64,000 bases of DNA from Hansfordia pulvinata (taxonomy: Eukaryota; Ascomycota; Sordariomycetes; Xylariales): contig BJKQ01000002.1 of NCBI GenBank assembly GCA_006538405.1, forward strand, positions 3,906,001 through 3,970,000. Direction: 5' to 3'. Positions 24,065 through 36,900 of this stretch are shown piece after piece (position 1 is the first letter of the stretch; every line of letters begins with the position of its first letter). The position numbers were made by a program, and so were the translations under genes. The notes under the pieces are model-generated. The model was not told where the DNA came from, searched no databases, and saw nothing but the letters and a program-made list of their open reading frames with translations.

Positions 24065-25786
24065 TCTCTTTCCCTCCTTTCCTCTGTCCCTCTATCCCTT
24101 CAATTCACAGTTACGGTCCCACTGTCCCTATCCCACTCGCACGACGCAACTCTCTCTCTCTCTCGTAAGGGTGTTGTAGTGTGCTGTGCTCTGCTCGTAA
24201 GGGCGGTGTGTTGGTGCTGGTGCTGGTGCTGGTGCTTGGTGCTGTGCTCGTACGGGTGCCTTGCCCTGCCTTGCCCTGTCCTATCCTGCTCTGCTGTGCT
24301 ATGCTCGTACGGCTATAGCCCTCTTTCTCTCCCTCTCTCTTCCTGTCTTGGCTGTCTGTCTGTGTCTTGGCCTCTCGTACGGGCAGTTGATGACTCTCTC
24401 TCTCTCTGTCTCTCTCTCCAACGCACGGAGACGGGGAATGGCGGGGGGGGGGGGGGGGGCGTCGCGGGTGGAAAGCCTCGTACGGGCAGCGACGAATGGT
24501 TGATTAATATTTGTGCCAGGCCGGGTCCGGGGTGGCGTAAGTACGATGGTCGGAGGTGGGTGGGTGAGTGGGTGAGTGACAGTCTCTCTGGTCCCGCGCG
24601 CGACTCGGGCGACCCGTCTTTCTTCACCAGTCACTTTCCAGTCTAAAAGGAGGTAAGTTAGGTAGGCACGGTAGGTACCTAACCTTACCTGTACTGGACC
24701 TTGCCTTGAATGCTGCTTGGGCGCCCCGCCGCGGCGCCAACTGCGGGTTTTGGCGCTTTATCCGTGCTACTACGGGGTCTGGAGTATACAGACACTCGTC
24801 TCGTACGTACACACACACGCGACGATCAAGGTCGAGTAGGATAGCACGAGTAGTGAGTAGGTAGGTACCTATATATTGAAGCTGGGAGGTAGGTACCTTA
24901 TGTCGGTAATCAGGACAAGGGAGAGGGTACATCAAATAATCGCCCCCACTACGAGGTTACTCGTGCGTGTCACCCGGCTTTCAGAAGGCAGGAAGCACGC
25001 AGGAAGAAGGGGGCAGCCACCACCTGCTGGTCGTACCTTCCCTTGAGTGGACTGGGAATATCAACTCTTGATTGTACTCATCACCTATACGTACAGGCAG
25101 GTACGAGTAGATAGATAACCCCCTTGCCAGGTGCAGCTGACTGACTTACTCCGTGGAGGGCAGTCGGCAAGTAGGTACTCGTGGCCCTAGCGTGCGAGTA
25201 TCGCAGATGCGTGAAGTCTAGACTAGAATCAACCTAGACTCGACTCCATCGTGGCACCCTACGAGTAGGTAGGTACCGTACTCGTAGAGTAAATCCACAC
25301 CCCAGCCAACAGCTCCGTTCCCCATCCGTCGATGGAAGTGCTTGCGGGTACTTCTGCTTTAACGGGAAAGCAGGAGGGGGGTCATTTTGTAGCACAGCGG
25401 CCGTCAGCGCGCTCGTGTATCCCGAGATGCACTGGGTGGTAGTAATGAGGACCCGTCAGATTGGAACCTCCGTATGTACGAGCAAAGAGGTAGCCACCCG
25501 TCAACGACAATGGATGAACCGGGCTGCTGACTACCCGAAGTACTACGTACCTCACTGACTGACTACGAGTACATGCAGGTAAGGTAACGCCCGCGATTCA
25601 AGTCACGCACCCGAACCGAACCCCGGGGATCAGAGCTGAGCTGCAGCAGCTGCGTCTGGTGGCTTTTTGCTTGATTCAACCCCCGAACTTGACAGCCGAT
25701 CCTTGGCAGGGGAGCACGGATGCGAGTACGTATATACTCGCAAGACGACGGGGCACCATTCCACCCAGTCAAGACCCCTCTATCTG

Positions 25787-25819
<33 letters not shown>

Positions 25820-28800
25820 TCCCCTGTCTAGGTCCCTGTCTCTATGTGTACGAGTATCTTCAGAATATGACAGCCTAAACTTGTCTGGCTCTGCCCTGCT
25901 CTGATATGATATGATGACGATGACGATGATGATACTTATTACTCGTACTTGCACACCAAGCTCAGCCCGGACTTCGCGACCTGACAAGAGTCCGTCGGGT
26001 CAGATTCCATCCACCCAATAACATGCAGCCCCCTAATGAGCTGAGCCCTTTGCGCGCCCGCCCCCGCCCCCGGCTAGCCTGCTTCCAGTTAGAATATCGA
26101 CCAGGTCAACGTCAACAGGGGTGTGCGGCGGAAGCCAGCCCAAAACCCCTGTGTGGTTGGTCCTGTCTTGGGGACGAGGCATATCTTGGGTTGAAAAGAC
26201 AGCATGGAAATCCGTACACGCACCCACGGCACACCCCGGTCGACTACGAGTACTTGTACTCGCAGTCCCCGGGCCTGTCTCCGTCGCCAGCCAAGATAAG
26301 ATGACTACTACCCCGGCACGTGCTGCGGGCGATCTGGGTCATGTACGGAGTAGGTCAAAGGTGAGCAAGATGAGCAGAACAAGGGTCGGGGATGAGTCCT
26401 TAATGCGGCCTGCCACTCGTACGAGTAGGTGTACGGAATACTTTGCTTGCTGGCTTCGAGCATCTGAGCTACGAGTACTCAACCCATGGAATCGGATGTA
26501 AGAGCTGTCTGCGCCGTCGCAAAATCCGAGCCCTCCCCCCCTTCTCTCGCCCGTCCTCCCACCCTTTTGATCCCTTCCTTACTCGTACACTCTCGCCTAC
26601 CCACCCCGACTTGCGGTCCAAAAATGGGGGCATAAAAAAAAGTCCAAATGGATGATTACGAACCATCTGCGGCTCTGGCACGTCTGGGTCGGGTCGCTCG
26701 CGGATGAGACGGGTCAAGTGGGCCAACCTGTGCCCTGTCGGTCGACTCTTCGGCCGAGGCCAACACGGAACCAAGATGGGCAGAGAGAGAAGACTCCTTC
26801 GAGTCCTCTCACGGAGCAGCAGCTCAAAATGCGAACAACGGGGACCGGCCACGAGCGAAGTCCGTAGTGGCAGACAGCAGGGCTGAGAGCCGAGCCGAGC
26901 CAAGCCAAGCCAAGCCCGGGGCGTGAGAAGATATACTCGTCCGTGTATTACTTCTTATAGCCACATTCGGGTCTGCGATCGGTCTATGGGTGCTCGGACG
27001 GTCTCTCTCTCTCTCTCTCTCTCTCTTTCAAGCGGCTGGGCGGGCGGATATTCCGTAGCGCCGTCGCCCTGCCCTTCAGCATTCTTTCAACAATAGTGTT
27101 AATGGACTCCGTAGCGGCGGACCGGTAGGAAAATAATCATTGAAGACATGGGAGGAACACCGCGATAAGGGGGAACCCCCGAGCTGCCGACCCCGGGATC
27201 CACACCGCAAAAGACCGAGATCACGAGAGGACGAGAACGCGTAGGCTTGCGACGCACAGCACCCCAGCACAGTCCAGCACTCGTACAATGCTTGTGGATG
27301 TGGACGTGGACGAGAGTGAAAGGTGAAGATGACAGGGACCGTGGGTGTGGGCCATCGCGGCGGGCATCTGAAACGGGGACGGCAATCAGCCCGAATCGGT
27401 GCAAACGACCGGCTTTCCCGGATGGAACCCTTTCTCTCCTTCTCTCTCCCATCTCTTTCTCTCTCCCTGCTACAATGGCAGCTGTTAATTCACATAATAC
27501 ATGCCAGCAGGTCCACAGAGGCCCCCTCCCCGCCTCTCCGGGACATATCTGAGATTGCTCGCTTCCCCGCTGACAAATGCCGCTTACGAACACCGCCCAC
27601 GATCCCTGTTCTTCATCTGTTCCCCCGGCCCGCGGAGTCGGGTCACGGCGCCTGTTCTTCCCACGACGGGGCCTCTCCCCCTTCCTCCCACGGCACCGGT
27701 CGGGGCGGTCTCGGCCATGACCTCTTGTCACGGAGTACTCGAGAGCCGCGACGATCACCTCGCACTCAAGACAAGTCATCACGTGGTCCGGCCGCCCCCG
27801 AAATCTATCCGCGAGATCCGTAAGATACCTACTTACCGATTAGTTGATAGAGAGAACACTGGTATATCCAAGAAGGGGAGAAAGGAAGAAAGTTAGCAGC
27901 GCCTGCACCAACCACATCCAACTCGTGCGGGCCTCGTAGGCGGCGGGGAGAGAAAGGAGGATTGCGAGTATCGTGGTCTACTCGCGGGGCTTATGCTGTC
28001 GACCTCTCTAGCTGCCGTTGAGGACCGCCGATCGCGCTCACGCCAACGGCACTACCGTCTTGCTCTTATCCCTCAGTTCCGGCTCGGGCATCTTCGTCAC
28101 TGGGAGAGCTCGCAGGAGCTTCTTGACTGGAACGGAAACGTTGCTGCATACGGGTCTCTGGGCAGCGTCTCGCGGGCTCGCGGGGGACGGCTTCTCAACG
28201 GCTCTTGCAGAGGGGCGTAACGAACTCACAAAAGACAGGAATCTATTTGCTCTGCTGTGGTGCATGTCGAGAGATCTTCTCCAGCTGAAAACCCCAGACT
28301 TTTCGTTGCTTTTGTGGCCGCAGAGACCATGCGTTCCCGAAGACCCGGGCTCGACATGGCGGACAGTCCATGATCTGCCGTCCGTAATCGTGACCTTGAG
28401 CTCTTTCTTCAATGATTGGTATCACGCGACCACTTTAGCTGCTGTGGCTGCAGCTGCAGACACGAGTATTCGTCTACGGATACTGTCGTGCACTCTGAGT
28501 TGTCTGCATTCCCGGCCCTTCGCGCGCATGGTGCGGATCTTCAAATCTCCGAGGAGCCACAATACATCGATCACCTCGGAAGATGCCAGCGACACTATCG
28601 AATCGCCTTGTCAGCGTCGAACTCCATGGCTTCCAGAGCAGAGCTCCTGATAGTCCATTGGCACGTGTTAAAGGGGATATCGTGGCCAAAGGCCCGTACG
28701 ACGAGGTACTCCGGTCAGAAGGCAGGCTTGGTGAGAACTTGCTGGACAGTATCAAAGACAGCTGCTATCAGACTGCTGAAGGGTCAGATGCTGCCATATT

Positions 28801-29021
28801 GACGCCCAGGTGCGGTCAGACATTACAGGATGAAGCGTGTTTGACCGGAATAGCCCAACCGCTCGCCACAGTAAGCTATCCGTGAAGATAGCACCGAGAC
28901 GTCGTTGGGAACGGGGACCGATTTGAGAATTGTGCATTTCAGTCGAGGATCAGGGCTTGTGAGTCATGGTTGAACGTAGTCTTGTTTTGTAATAAGACCG
29001 TTTGTACTCATGCACCACATG
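24065..29021. other. 5 kb gene-poor stretch with clustered TACGAGTA words
   Basis: No convincing protein gene. TACGAGTA (or its reverse complement) occurs at 25102, 25260, 25279, 25564, 25849, 25940, 26245, 26420, 26470 and 26580, several as close inverted pairs. GGTAGGTACCT words occur near 24660, 24865 and 25268. CT microsatellites lie at about 24400, 25790-25820 and 27003-27028, and a G run at about 24441-24456. From about 28018 to 28885 the sequence looks less repetitive and has overlapping open frames on the plus strand. One segment (GDIVAKGPYDEVLRSEG) faintly recalls the tail of an ABC-transporter ATPase, but stops break every frame, so it is at best a decayed fragment. Confidence 0.45.
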
Positions 29022-29102
29022 GGCCTCCTGGCGAAATGGTATCGCGTCAGATTTCGGTTTGAGATACTCTGAAGATTGCAGGTTCGAATCCTGCGGGGGT
29101 CG
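29022..29102 (+). tRNA. tRNA-Arg(TCG) with a 9-base intron
   Basis: The cloverleaf can be drawn by hand. The acceptor stem is GGCCTCC (29022-29028) against GGGGGTC (29095-29101) with G discriminator. The D stem is GCG/CGC around AAATGGTAT. The anticodon stem TCAGA/TCTGA closes a loop containing TCG at 29054-29056. The T arm GCAGG-TTCGAAT-CCTGC is perfect. The extra bases 29058-29066, placed one base 3' of the anticodon, are the intron position used by fungal nuclear tRNAs. The loop contains internal promoter boxes A and B, and a T5 run at 29121-29125 is a likely Pol III terminator. It decodes CGA arginine codons. Confidence 0.93.
29058..29066 (+). other. tRNA-Arg intron
   Basis: These nine bases lie between tRNA positions 37 and 38. 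Removing them gives a normal seven-base anticodon loop. The splice boundary may slide by one base because of neighbouring T residues. Confidence 0.8.
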
Positions 29103-29955
29103 CTCATTGGTACCATTTCCTTTTTGTCGCCTCGTTAATTCTGCGCACGAGGTTGTCTCTTTTGGCCATCCGGTCGTCCGTCCTCCTTGGCCGGCAAATA
29201 TCGTGGAAACTGGCGTGAGAAGCCTCGTCTTCGCTTGGGTTTTCCACTGTTTTTATCGCGATTTGTTGTTTTCCCTCGGTTTTTCCCTTCTTCGCGCTCA
29301 CGGTTTTTGCCGTGTCGAACCGTCTGCCAGGTCCTCCGTCTTCTTGCTAGGACACGGATTTACGTTTTGCGTTGACTGTATAAGTACATAAGGTACCTAT
29401 CTCAGGTACATATGGATGAAGCCCGTGGCAGACAGCCGTGCCTTTGACCGGGGCGAAGAACAAAAGACGAGGACTACCGATGGAGTCTTGATCGGGTACT
29501 TACTTGTAGGTGAGTGCATGCTTGTTTTATATCTACATACCTATTCATTGGAATCCATTGGTGGCAGCAGAGAGCCCCGCCAACCCCGAGTCGGAGCGCC
29601 TACCGTCGGCGTTTGCGCGGCTTATTACTCGCGGGTGTACTCACTCGTAGGTTCAAGGTACGGATGGCGGCGGCGGTTGTGGGGCTCTCCCGAGATCGCA
29701 CCGTTTTCACCGCCAACCCACCACGTCCGCGCATCTCACGATACTCGACTCGCTCGCTCCCACCTCTCTCTTCTGCCCTCCCCTCTGCGCTTTCTTCCCC
29801 ACGCAACCCCCACAGCTCGCCGACGCACCCGGCCTCGAACCCCCGCTGACGACGGAGACGACAGCAATTCCGTCCGCCAACCTGCTCGTCTGGCCCCGCG
29901 CCCGCGTCGGCGCTCCCGCTCCCGCTCCCGCTCCCGCTGCACACCACCCAAAACC
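29103..29955. other. FSF1 upstream region
   Basis: This includes the tRNA terminator and the promoter and leader of the sideroflexin gene. The final 250 bases are C-rich with CTCCCG repeats (about 29908-29940). AGGTACCTATCTCAGGTAC words lie near 29390-29410. No gene seen; the in-frame ATG at 29416 is not favoured as a start because it lacks homology-like sequence. Confidence 0.5.
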
Positions 29956-30977
29956 ATGTCGGCCTCCCTCCCCGGCAAGCGCGAGCTGCCCGAGTCGCAG
30001 TATGACCTCGACACGTACTGGGGCCGCGTGCGGCAGACGGCCGCCATCACGGACCCGCGGACGCTGCTGGCCGGGCAGCGCGGCCTCGAGCAGGCCAAGC
30101 GCCTGGTCGTGGCGTACAAGCAGGGCGAGATTGCGCACATGACGCCCGAGCTGTGGCGGGCCAAGAAGATTGTCGACTCGACGCTGCACCCGGACAACGG
30201 CGAGCCCGTCCTGCTGCCCTTCCGCATGTCCTGCTACGTCCTCAGCAACCTCGTCGTCACCGCCGGCATGCTGACCCCGGGGCTCGGCAACGCCGGCACC
30301 GCCCTGTGGCAGGTCGCCAACCAGTCCCTCAACGTCGCCTTCAACCACGCCAACGCCAACAAGTCCACCCCGCTGTCCTACTCCAAGATCGCCCAGTCCT
30401 ACTTCCTCGCCGTCGGCGCCTCGTGCTCCGTCGCCCTCGGCCTCAACTCCCTCGTGCCCCGCCTGCGCGGCCTGTCCCCGCCCACCCGCCTCGTCCTCGG
30501 CCGCCTCGTCCCCTTCGCCGCCGTCGCCTCCGCCGGCGTCCTCAACGTCTTCCTCATGCGCGGCGAGGAGATGCGCGCGGGCATCGACGTCTTCCCGGTG
30601 CTCTCCGACAAGGACCGCCTCGACCTGGCGGCCCGCGGCGAGGCCGAGGGCGACGTCGCCAGCCTGGGCCGCAGCCGCAAGGCGGCCACCATCGCCGTCA
30701 GCGAGACGGCCGTCAGCCGCGTCCTCAATAGCACCCCGATCATGGTCGTTCCCCCTTGATCCTCGTCCGCCTGCAGCGCACCGCCTGGCTGCGCGCCCGC
30801 CCCCGCCTCACCACCCCGATCAACCTCGGCCTCATCCTCGGCATGAGCTTCCTCGCCCTGCCCTTCGCCCTCGCCGCCTTCCCCCAGCGCCAGCGCATCG
30901 CCGCCGACCGCCTCGAGGAGGAGTTCCACGGCCGCGGCGGCGACGGCGGCATGGTCGTCTTCAACCGCGGCATCTAA
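29956..30977 (+). CDS. FSF1: Sideroflexin FSF1, mitochondrial inner-membrane amino-acid (serine) transporter family, with one apparent frameshift
   Basis: The single exon starts at a good ATG context (aaaaccATGTC). Family marks are clear: YWGRVRQTAAITDPRTLL at the N-terminus, LHPDNGEPVLLPFRMS (the conserved HPDTGE-type motif), QVANQSLNVAFNHANANKS and several hydrophobic spans. Sideroflexins sit in the mitochondrial inner membrane; human SFXN1 carries serine, and the yeast member is Fsf1. The C-terminal part (LILVRLQRTAWLR, then TTPINLGLILGMS, ending FNRGI) is in the -1 frame. The switch is at a run of five C (30751-30755), where six would restore TPIMVVPP-LILVRLQ. With one base added the gene is 341 codons, close to the family norm of about 320-340 aa. 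Confidence 0.93.
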
Positions 30978-33900
30978 GACGACACGGGGGCCCCCTTTGG
31001 CGCTTTTCTCCTCGCCGAGGACGTCGAGACTGTCTAGGAGAAAAGGGGGCGGCGGCCTCGGCAGTCTTTCCACTTCAGATCGCCGAATGGGCCATTCTGC
31101 GCGCGCGGCACTTGGCAGGTCTACTACGGAGGGAACAAGCCCCCAGTCGTGAGATCTTGGCCCGCTGCTGGGAACCCTAGAGTATCATTCTTGTCTCTGG
31201 AAGAGTTGACCTTGGCACGACGTCGCGATCTCGGGGCGGCAGCCGCGTATACCGTAGCGCTTTCTCGCGTCATGCCACAGCAGACCGTGTGCGCACGTGG
31301 AGCCAAGTAACAATGTGAGGAGATGGCGCTCACTGCTTGCCGAGGGGGGGGAGAGGGCAGTGCCTGGCACAGAGCTGCGCCGCGGCCACCGATGCCACGA
31401 GCCGCTCCGGCTTCGCGGCAGTCATGGCGCAGAAGAAGCTCGGCCTTTGGCGTAGCATGTTAGCCTAGCGTAGATCGTCTGGGGATTGAAAGCGAAGCCT
31501 GTGGAATACACAATAAGAACACCCATCTTGCTACGGGCAGGGGCGCTGTGGCCTGCTCGCCCCTGAGAATGAGCATATGTGCGCGCTGCTCATTGGTGAA
31601 GCTGCCCTTTTTGAACAGAGTCGTGTTCGTGCCCGATTCATACCTTGAGGGCTTGCGACCGATCTTGAAAGGAGAAACAGGCCTGTAATCGCGGCACGGA
31701 TTCCCTCGCGTGGGGGGGGGGGAGTTGTCAGATGCCAGTCCACCGCGTGGTTATCCAGCCGGTTCTTGGCCCTCTTCAACGTTGACGTACAAAGATATAC
31801 ACACAAGGCTCGTGGTCAGGCAAGACTGATTCCGTCTCTCATGTGTACCTACCCAAACAGCTAGGTGCTTCGAACGATCAGGCCACGAGAATGACAGATC
31901 AGGATATGAACTGGAAGCCAAGGCTGGAGCACCCGGGACAAGCCGGCTTCAACCGCGTGGTCATCTGGCCTGCTCGGGCTCTTAGCAGAGTACATGTATG
32001 AAGCCATGCATGCTTTAGTGAAGCGGTCGAGGAGTCTTTTCGTCAGATATGGCTCACCCATCGGCCCCCCGCTACGCTGACCACATCGAAAGCCATGTTG
32101 TAACCACAGGGGCATGCTGCTGGTAACGCAGCATGTGCAGCCGAGCCTTTACAACCATGAACTATCCGGCAGAACGCTGCCGCCGAGCTCGCAAAGAGTC
32201 GAATTCGCAACAACTCATCGCTCCCTGCCTAGACCTGAGCAGATAGATGGGCAAGCACGCAGAGGCGGCGTGTTCCGTCCACTCGTCTCCCGGGCTCTTT
32301 GTCACGTCGCCCGCCCATGCCCGCCGGGCAAAGAGACAGATGTGATCGAACAGGTGGTAGCCGGCCTCACAAAGGCGGCGGGCGCTCTGCTGTCTGTCCA
32401 CCCACCTTAACTAACGTTCTGCTCGATTGCGCGCCGCTCCACGGCTCCGACCCGGCCGCCGTCGCTTGTTCTGCGGCTTGTGCGGCTCAGCCTGGTCGGT
32501 GTCTCTCTGATCCGAGTCCTCGCTGTGACGCGCGGGGGCCGCAGGCGCGAGAACGCGCAGGTCTCACACCCCCGTCCAGCTGGCCTTGAGGCAAAGGGGC
32601 GAGACCTGGGCTTTTTTTTGTTTCTTCTTTCTTGTTTTTTTAAGTCGAGTTTCAAATCATCATGTCTTCCTCTCCTATACTTCGCAGAAGAGCCGAGTGT
32701 TGTTCAGGTCCTACTATTACCTAGATTCGCAAAGTCCTGTACTCTGTAGCAAGAAGACCCGCGGCTTGCTTCGTTCCCTTCTCCCGCACATCACTTTTCA
32801 ACGAACGAGCCGACTTCCTCATGGACACGTTGAATGGTTTGTTCACTGCACGTGAAGGATGTCTTTATCCCTCAAAAACGCTTGCGGGACCGCGGGGGGG
32901 GGCCGGCCAGAAAAAAAAAAACCCCGGCCGATCTGACTTTGCCCAGCCCATTGCTGCGGGTAACCAACGCGGCAAACGACGACGGAAGCATCCAGCGGCT
33001 AGACCGACCCCGGTATGACGCCATTGTCGTGGGCATTCTCCTGTGTTGTGTACACGCGCTCTCCCCGCGGAAGAGGAAGAGAAGACGGCATCTGGGCGAG
33101 GGGAGTCGGGGGGGGGGGAGGGAAGAACGTCAGTGGCGTAACGCGCCGCTGCGTCTGCCCGCCGCTTCCCCCCCCCCCCAAAGAGACCAGAGACAAAAAA
33201 AAAAAAAAGAGCCAAATCACGTGCAGAATCACCAATTCACCTCCACGTCCCCGCCGTCCGGGGTCCTGGATCATCTGCCGAGACAAAAAAAAAAGGTCGC
33301 CGCTCCTCCCGCCGGTGGCCGTGGCCTGGGCTTGGTCACCGGTACTTGGAACGAACGAGGAGAGAGATGTATTGAGAAAGCAGAGAGCGCGGGGTATGGT
33401 GGTGGTGGTGATGGCGATGGAGGGCGGGTAAGGAGGTAAACGTGTAGAGTGGGTGGTGATAGTGGGTGGTATTGTTTTTTTTTCCCTTCTGGTTTCGCGC
33501 GTTGCCGGATGCTACCTACGTCAGAGCCCCCCCCTCCCGCCGCGTCCCTGGCAAGAGGCATTTTGATTGGAGTCAGCAGGCCCGTAAGAGCACGCTCGGT
33601 GGTTGATGTGCTCAGTTGTCCCCCGAGGCTGCCATCTGGCCTTGCTGTTTTACAAAAGTGGTGGTGGGGGGGGGGGGGGGGGGGATTGGGGATGTTGGAG
33701 AGACAGATAGACAAAACAGACAGTCGTGGGGCATGCTATGCTTACGAGCAGAGGCATGGGGAGTGGCGAGGTTGCCGGGCGCCTGCAGCTTGGTGAGCTG
33801 TGCTGGTCGTGGTCAGTGACAGTGATCAAGATGGGAAGATAGAGGTGGATGGGAGGGTGGGCACTGCCGCAAGTGACGCATATCGCAGGCGACGGCACTT

Positions 33901-36900
33901 TGCACGCAGCCCTCCACCAACCCCCCCCCCCCCCTCTCTCCCTTCGCTGATACGGGGTGAACACCCGGAGGCGGGCGGGGCCGGGGCAGATGGATGGAGA
34001 GAACCCAGTAGAAGGGCAGCGCCACGAGCAGTGCTGGCGGCGTGGAAAGACAAGGGCACATGTCTGGCGAGGCAGGGAGCGCCTTGTGAGACTGTCGGGC
34101 CTCTCCCCTCCCACCAGCTCGCTGTCCGTGGCGGCGTCGCGTCGTACCAGCATCTGACAGATGAGAGAACTCCAAAACAACCACGCGCCCCGCGCCGCAA
34201 GCCACACCGTGCTGCTGCTTCGCGCGTGGGTGGCATCCCTTTCCCCCTTCTCGTGCGTGTGTACGAGGACCTCTTGCGTGCGTGAAAGCGTGTGTGTGTG
34301 TATGTGTGTGCGTGTGTTGCCTCCCGCTCGTCCTACGTCTTCCCGTCTGGTCTGGCTGCCGGAGGACCCTGGACGCGAAGGCCACGAGAGGGGGGACAAC
34401 CAGCCCGCGAATCGTCACCGGCCCTGGCAACCAGGGCTGAAGCCTCTTGGTTGGAGTGACGGGCAGCAGGGGGGGTATAGCCCTAGGGTTACATTGGCAG
34501 GGTCTGTCTGTGTGATCTGCTCTTGGCCTGTTGATTGCTACTTTTACAACGAAGCGAGCGGCTCTACTCCTTCGTTTTTTTCTTTTCTTTCCAAACCTAT
34601 TTTCTTCTATGGCGGAGCGAAAGACGGGACTTCAAGAACAAGGGGGGCTGGGAGGTAGGTGGTCTTGTATTGTGAGTTGACGTTGCCAGAAAGGGGAGGG
34701 GGCGCGGGAGAAATCGGCCAGAGTTGCATTTCGCTGACGCTATCGTACATGCGTCCAGCGGGATGGCAATGGCGGAGGAAGCCGAGCGGGGTCGCGAGTC
34801 GACGGGGTGGGCAACGGAGGCTTGACGGCCTGAGGAGCAGCAAACACAAATCATCAAGACGCACGCATGGCAGCACAGCTGTTGGTATCCGAGTAATCCG
34901 AGTGTACGCGCAGCATCCGAAGACCGGAGAGAGGGCCGGGGCGTGTCCTCGCAGATCGGTTGCCTCGGGACATGGGAAGGGAGCCTTTGCCTAGAAAAAA
35001 GGGGAGCGAGGAACTAAGAAGAGGCGTTGCCGTGATGTGCGAGGAAGGATCCGGAGAATTACCAACAAGGAAGCCAGTGGCTCGAAGCAAAGAGGTGGAT
35101 TTGATTTGGGCGGCTGCTGGGCCGTGATCGGGGGCGAGAACCGAGGACAGGGAATGGGGGTAATGCCCAGAATCTAACCCATACAAAATGCAACGTCGAT
35201 TATATGCACTGATCGAGCCAGATGCATCCGTGGGTGGCCGCCTGCGACGAGGTGAGCAAGCCAACGCACACAAGAGAGGGCACACGACCGAAATAGAAGA
35301 AGAAGAAGAACAATAACATCATCGTTTCCCGTGTGTTGAAATCTGATAAATCTTTGCCTGTCGATTCCTTTCCCCGTGCGCCTCTTCCTGGCCGGGATAG
35401 ATTGAAGGAACTCCCCCTCTCACCAGACAAGTTTTACAAGTTAGGTACTTGCAGTTCCCCGACCTGAGCCCATCCAATGGTAAAACAGGAAGGTCTTGCA
35501 TTTTATCATGGCCACTCGGCGAGTCCATCCGCGTACCAAATAGGAAGAATCGAGACGCCGGCCCGCGTCTCCTGGAAGGTTCAATGCTAGCTACAGGTAG
35601 CCGTGGTACGAGTACTCCAGTCGTAGCCTCGTGGCTAAGTTGTTAGTGCTTGCGCTTGGCCAGAGCTGACCCGCAAGTTAGCCACGGCGCCCCGGGGGGA
35701 GGCGAAAAACCAGAAACTGACGGAATCCCCGTTGGGCCCCCCTTCCTTTGTAAACCTTCCACAGGTTCTGCCGCTGCTGCTGCTGCTGCTGCTCAGGAAC
35801 GAGACTCTGTTGTGTTGGGACGCCGCTGGCAGACAGGGCAGTACGAGTAGGCCAGTGGATCGCCGTGGCGCATGGAAGGCGAGTCGCCCATACGTGCGTC
35901 AAAAGTCGGTACGCACGAGTCCTTGTTCTCGTAGGCCGAGTCCGGGGTGAGTGTGTCTGTCCATCGGCTGGGGCTGCGGGGCGGACGCCAGTAACCTACT
36001 CGTATGCTGGGCCGCCTTCACGACAGTCAGTCAGTCCGAGCGTGCGTGCACAACAGTACAGTCTGCAGTTGAACTCGTCGTACCCGTACTCCGTAAACAA
36101 GCCTGGAGGATTCCATTGCGGGCAGGATGACTGGCCCTTGGCGTGCTCGCGGACGTGAATTCATCGCGGAGGCGACGGCCGTGCGGGAAGGCCGTCGCTT
36201 GCGTTTCTCGCCCCCCGCGCGCGCGGGCCTCTGTGCCACTTTGGTACGAGACGACTGGAGTATTCGTCAGAATCGACCCGGGCCCCGTTCAACATGGATC
36301 GGATTGAGTTTCTGGTAGTTGCTCGGCGCACGACTCGAGAGCCAGGCCTGGCCGGAGATCTGGACGTCTGCCTCGGAGACCCAATCTCCTCAGCAGCCAC
36401 TGCCTGGCCTGGCTGAACGCAGACCCAGGCCGGTGGTGCCGAATGGGGGTGAGGGTTGATTGGTGCACGTCAAGTGCCTGTTAGCAACCTGTTTTTAGTG
36501 CATGGGCATCCGCTGCCCAGGTGTCGCCGCGACGTTTGGCGCCGCGCAATGAAATACAGCTGGGCCGCCGCCGGTAAACTGTACCAGCGTGACTGTTGGC
36601 AACTGTGAGAGGCGACCTTGCTCACAGCAATACAGTGCAGATAACTGAGCCTCTGCCGTCCATGCACTGCGTTAGGTACACAAACCCAGAACGAGTACCT
36701 AGCCACGCATACTCACTACTGTGCCGAGTCGTTTCGACCGTCGGTGGTATGTGACGAATCCGGGGGCGCCACTTGCGGTGATTATTGGCAAGACACCCGT
36801 GACCTTCGCTGCCTTCCATGTCGTTCGTCGTAAATGAATGTCTGGTCACTGGAATTCATCAGCAAATGGCACCCCAGTTGCGTGTCTGTCGCCGCGCGCG

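Noticed and set aside
32834..34430. Overlapping open frames on both strands with poly-Pro, poly-Lys and poly-His
   Set aside because: They are generated by homopolymers and simple repeats, with no consistent splice structure or family motif.
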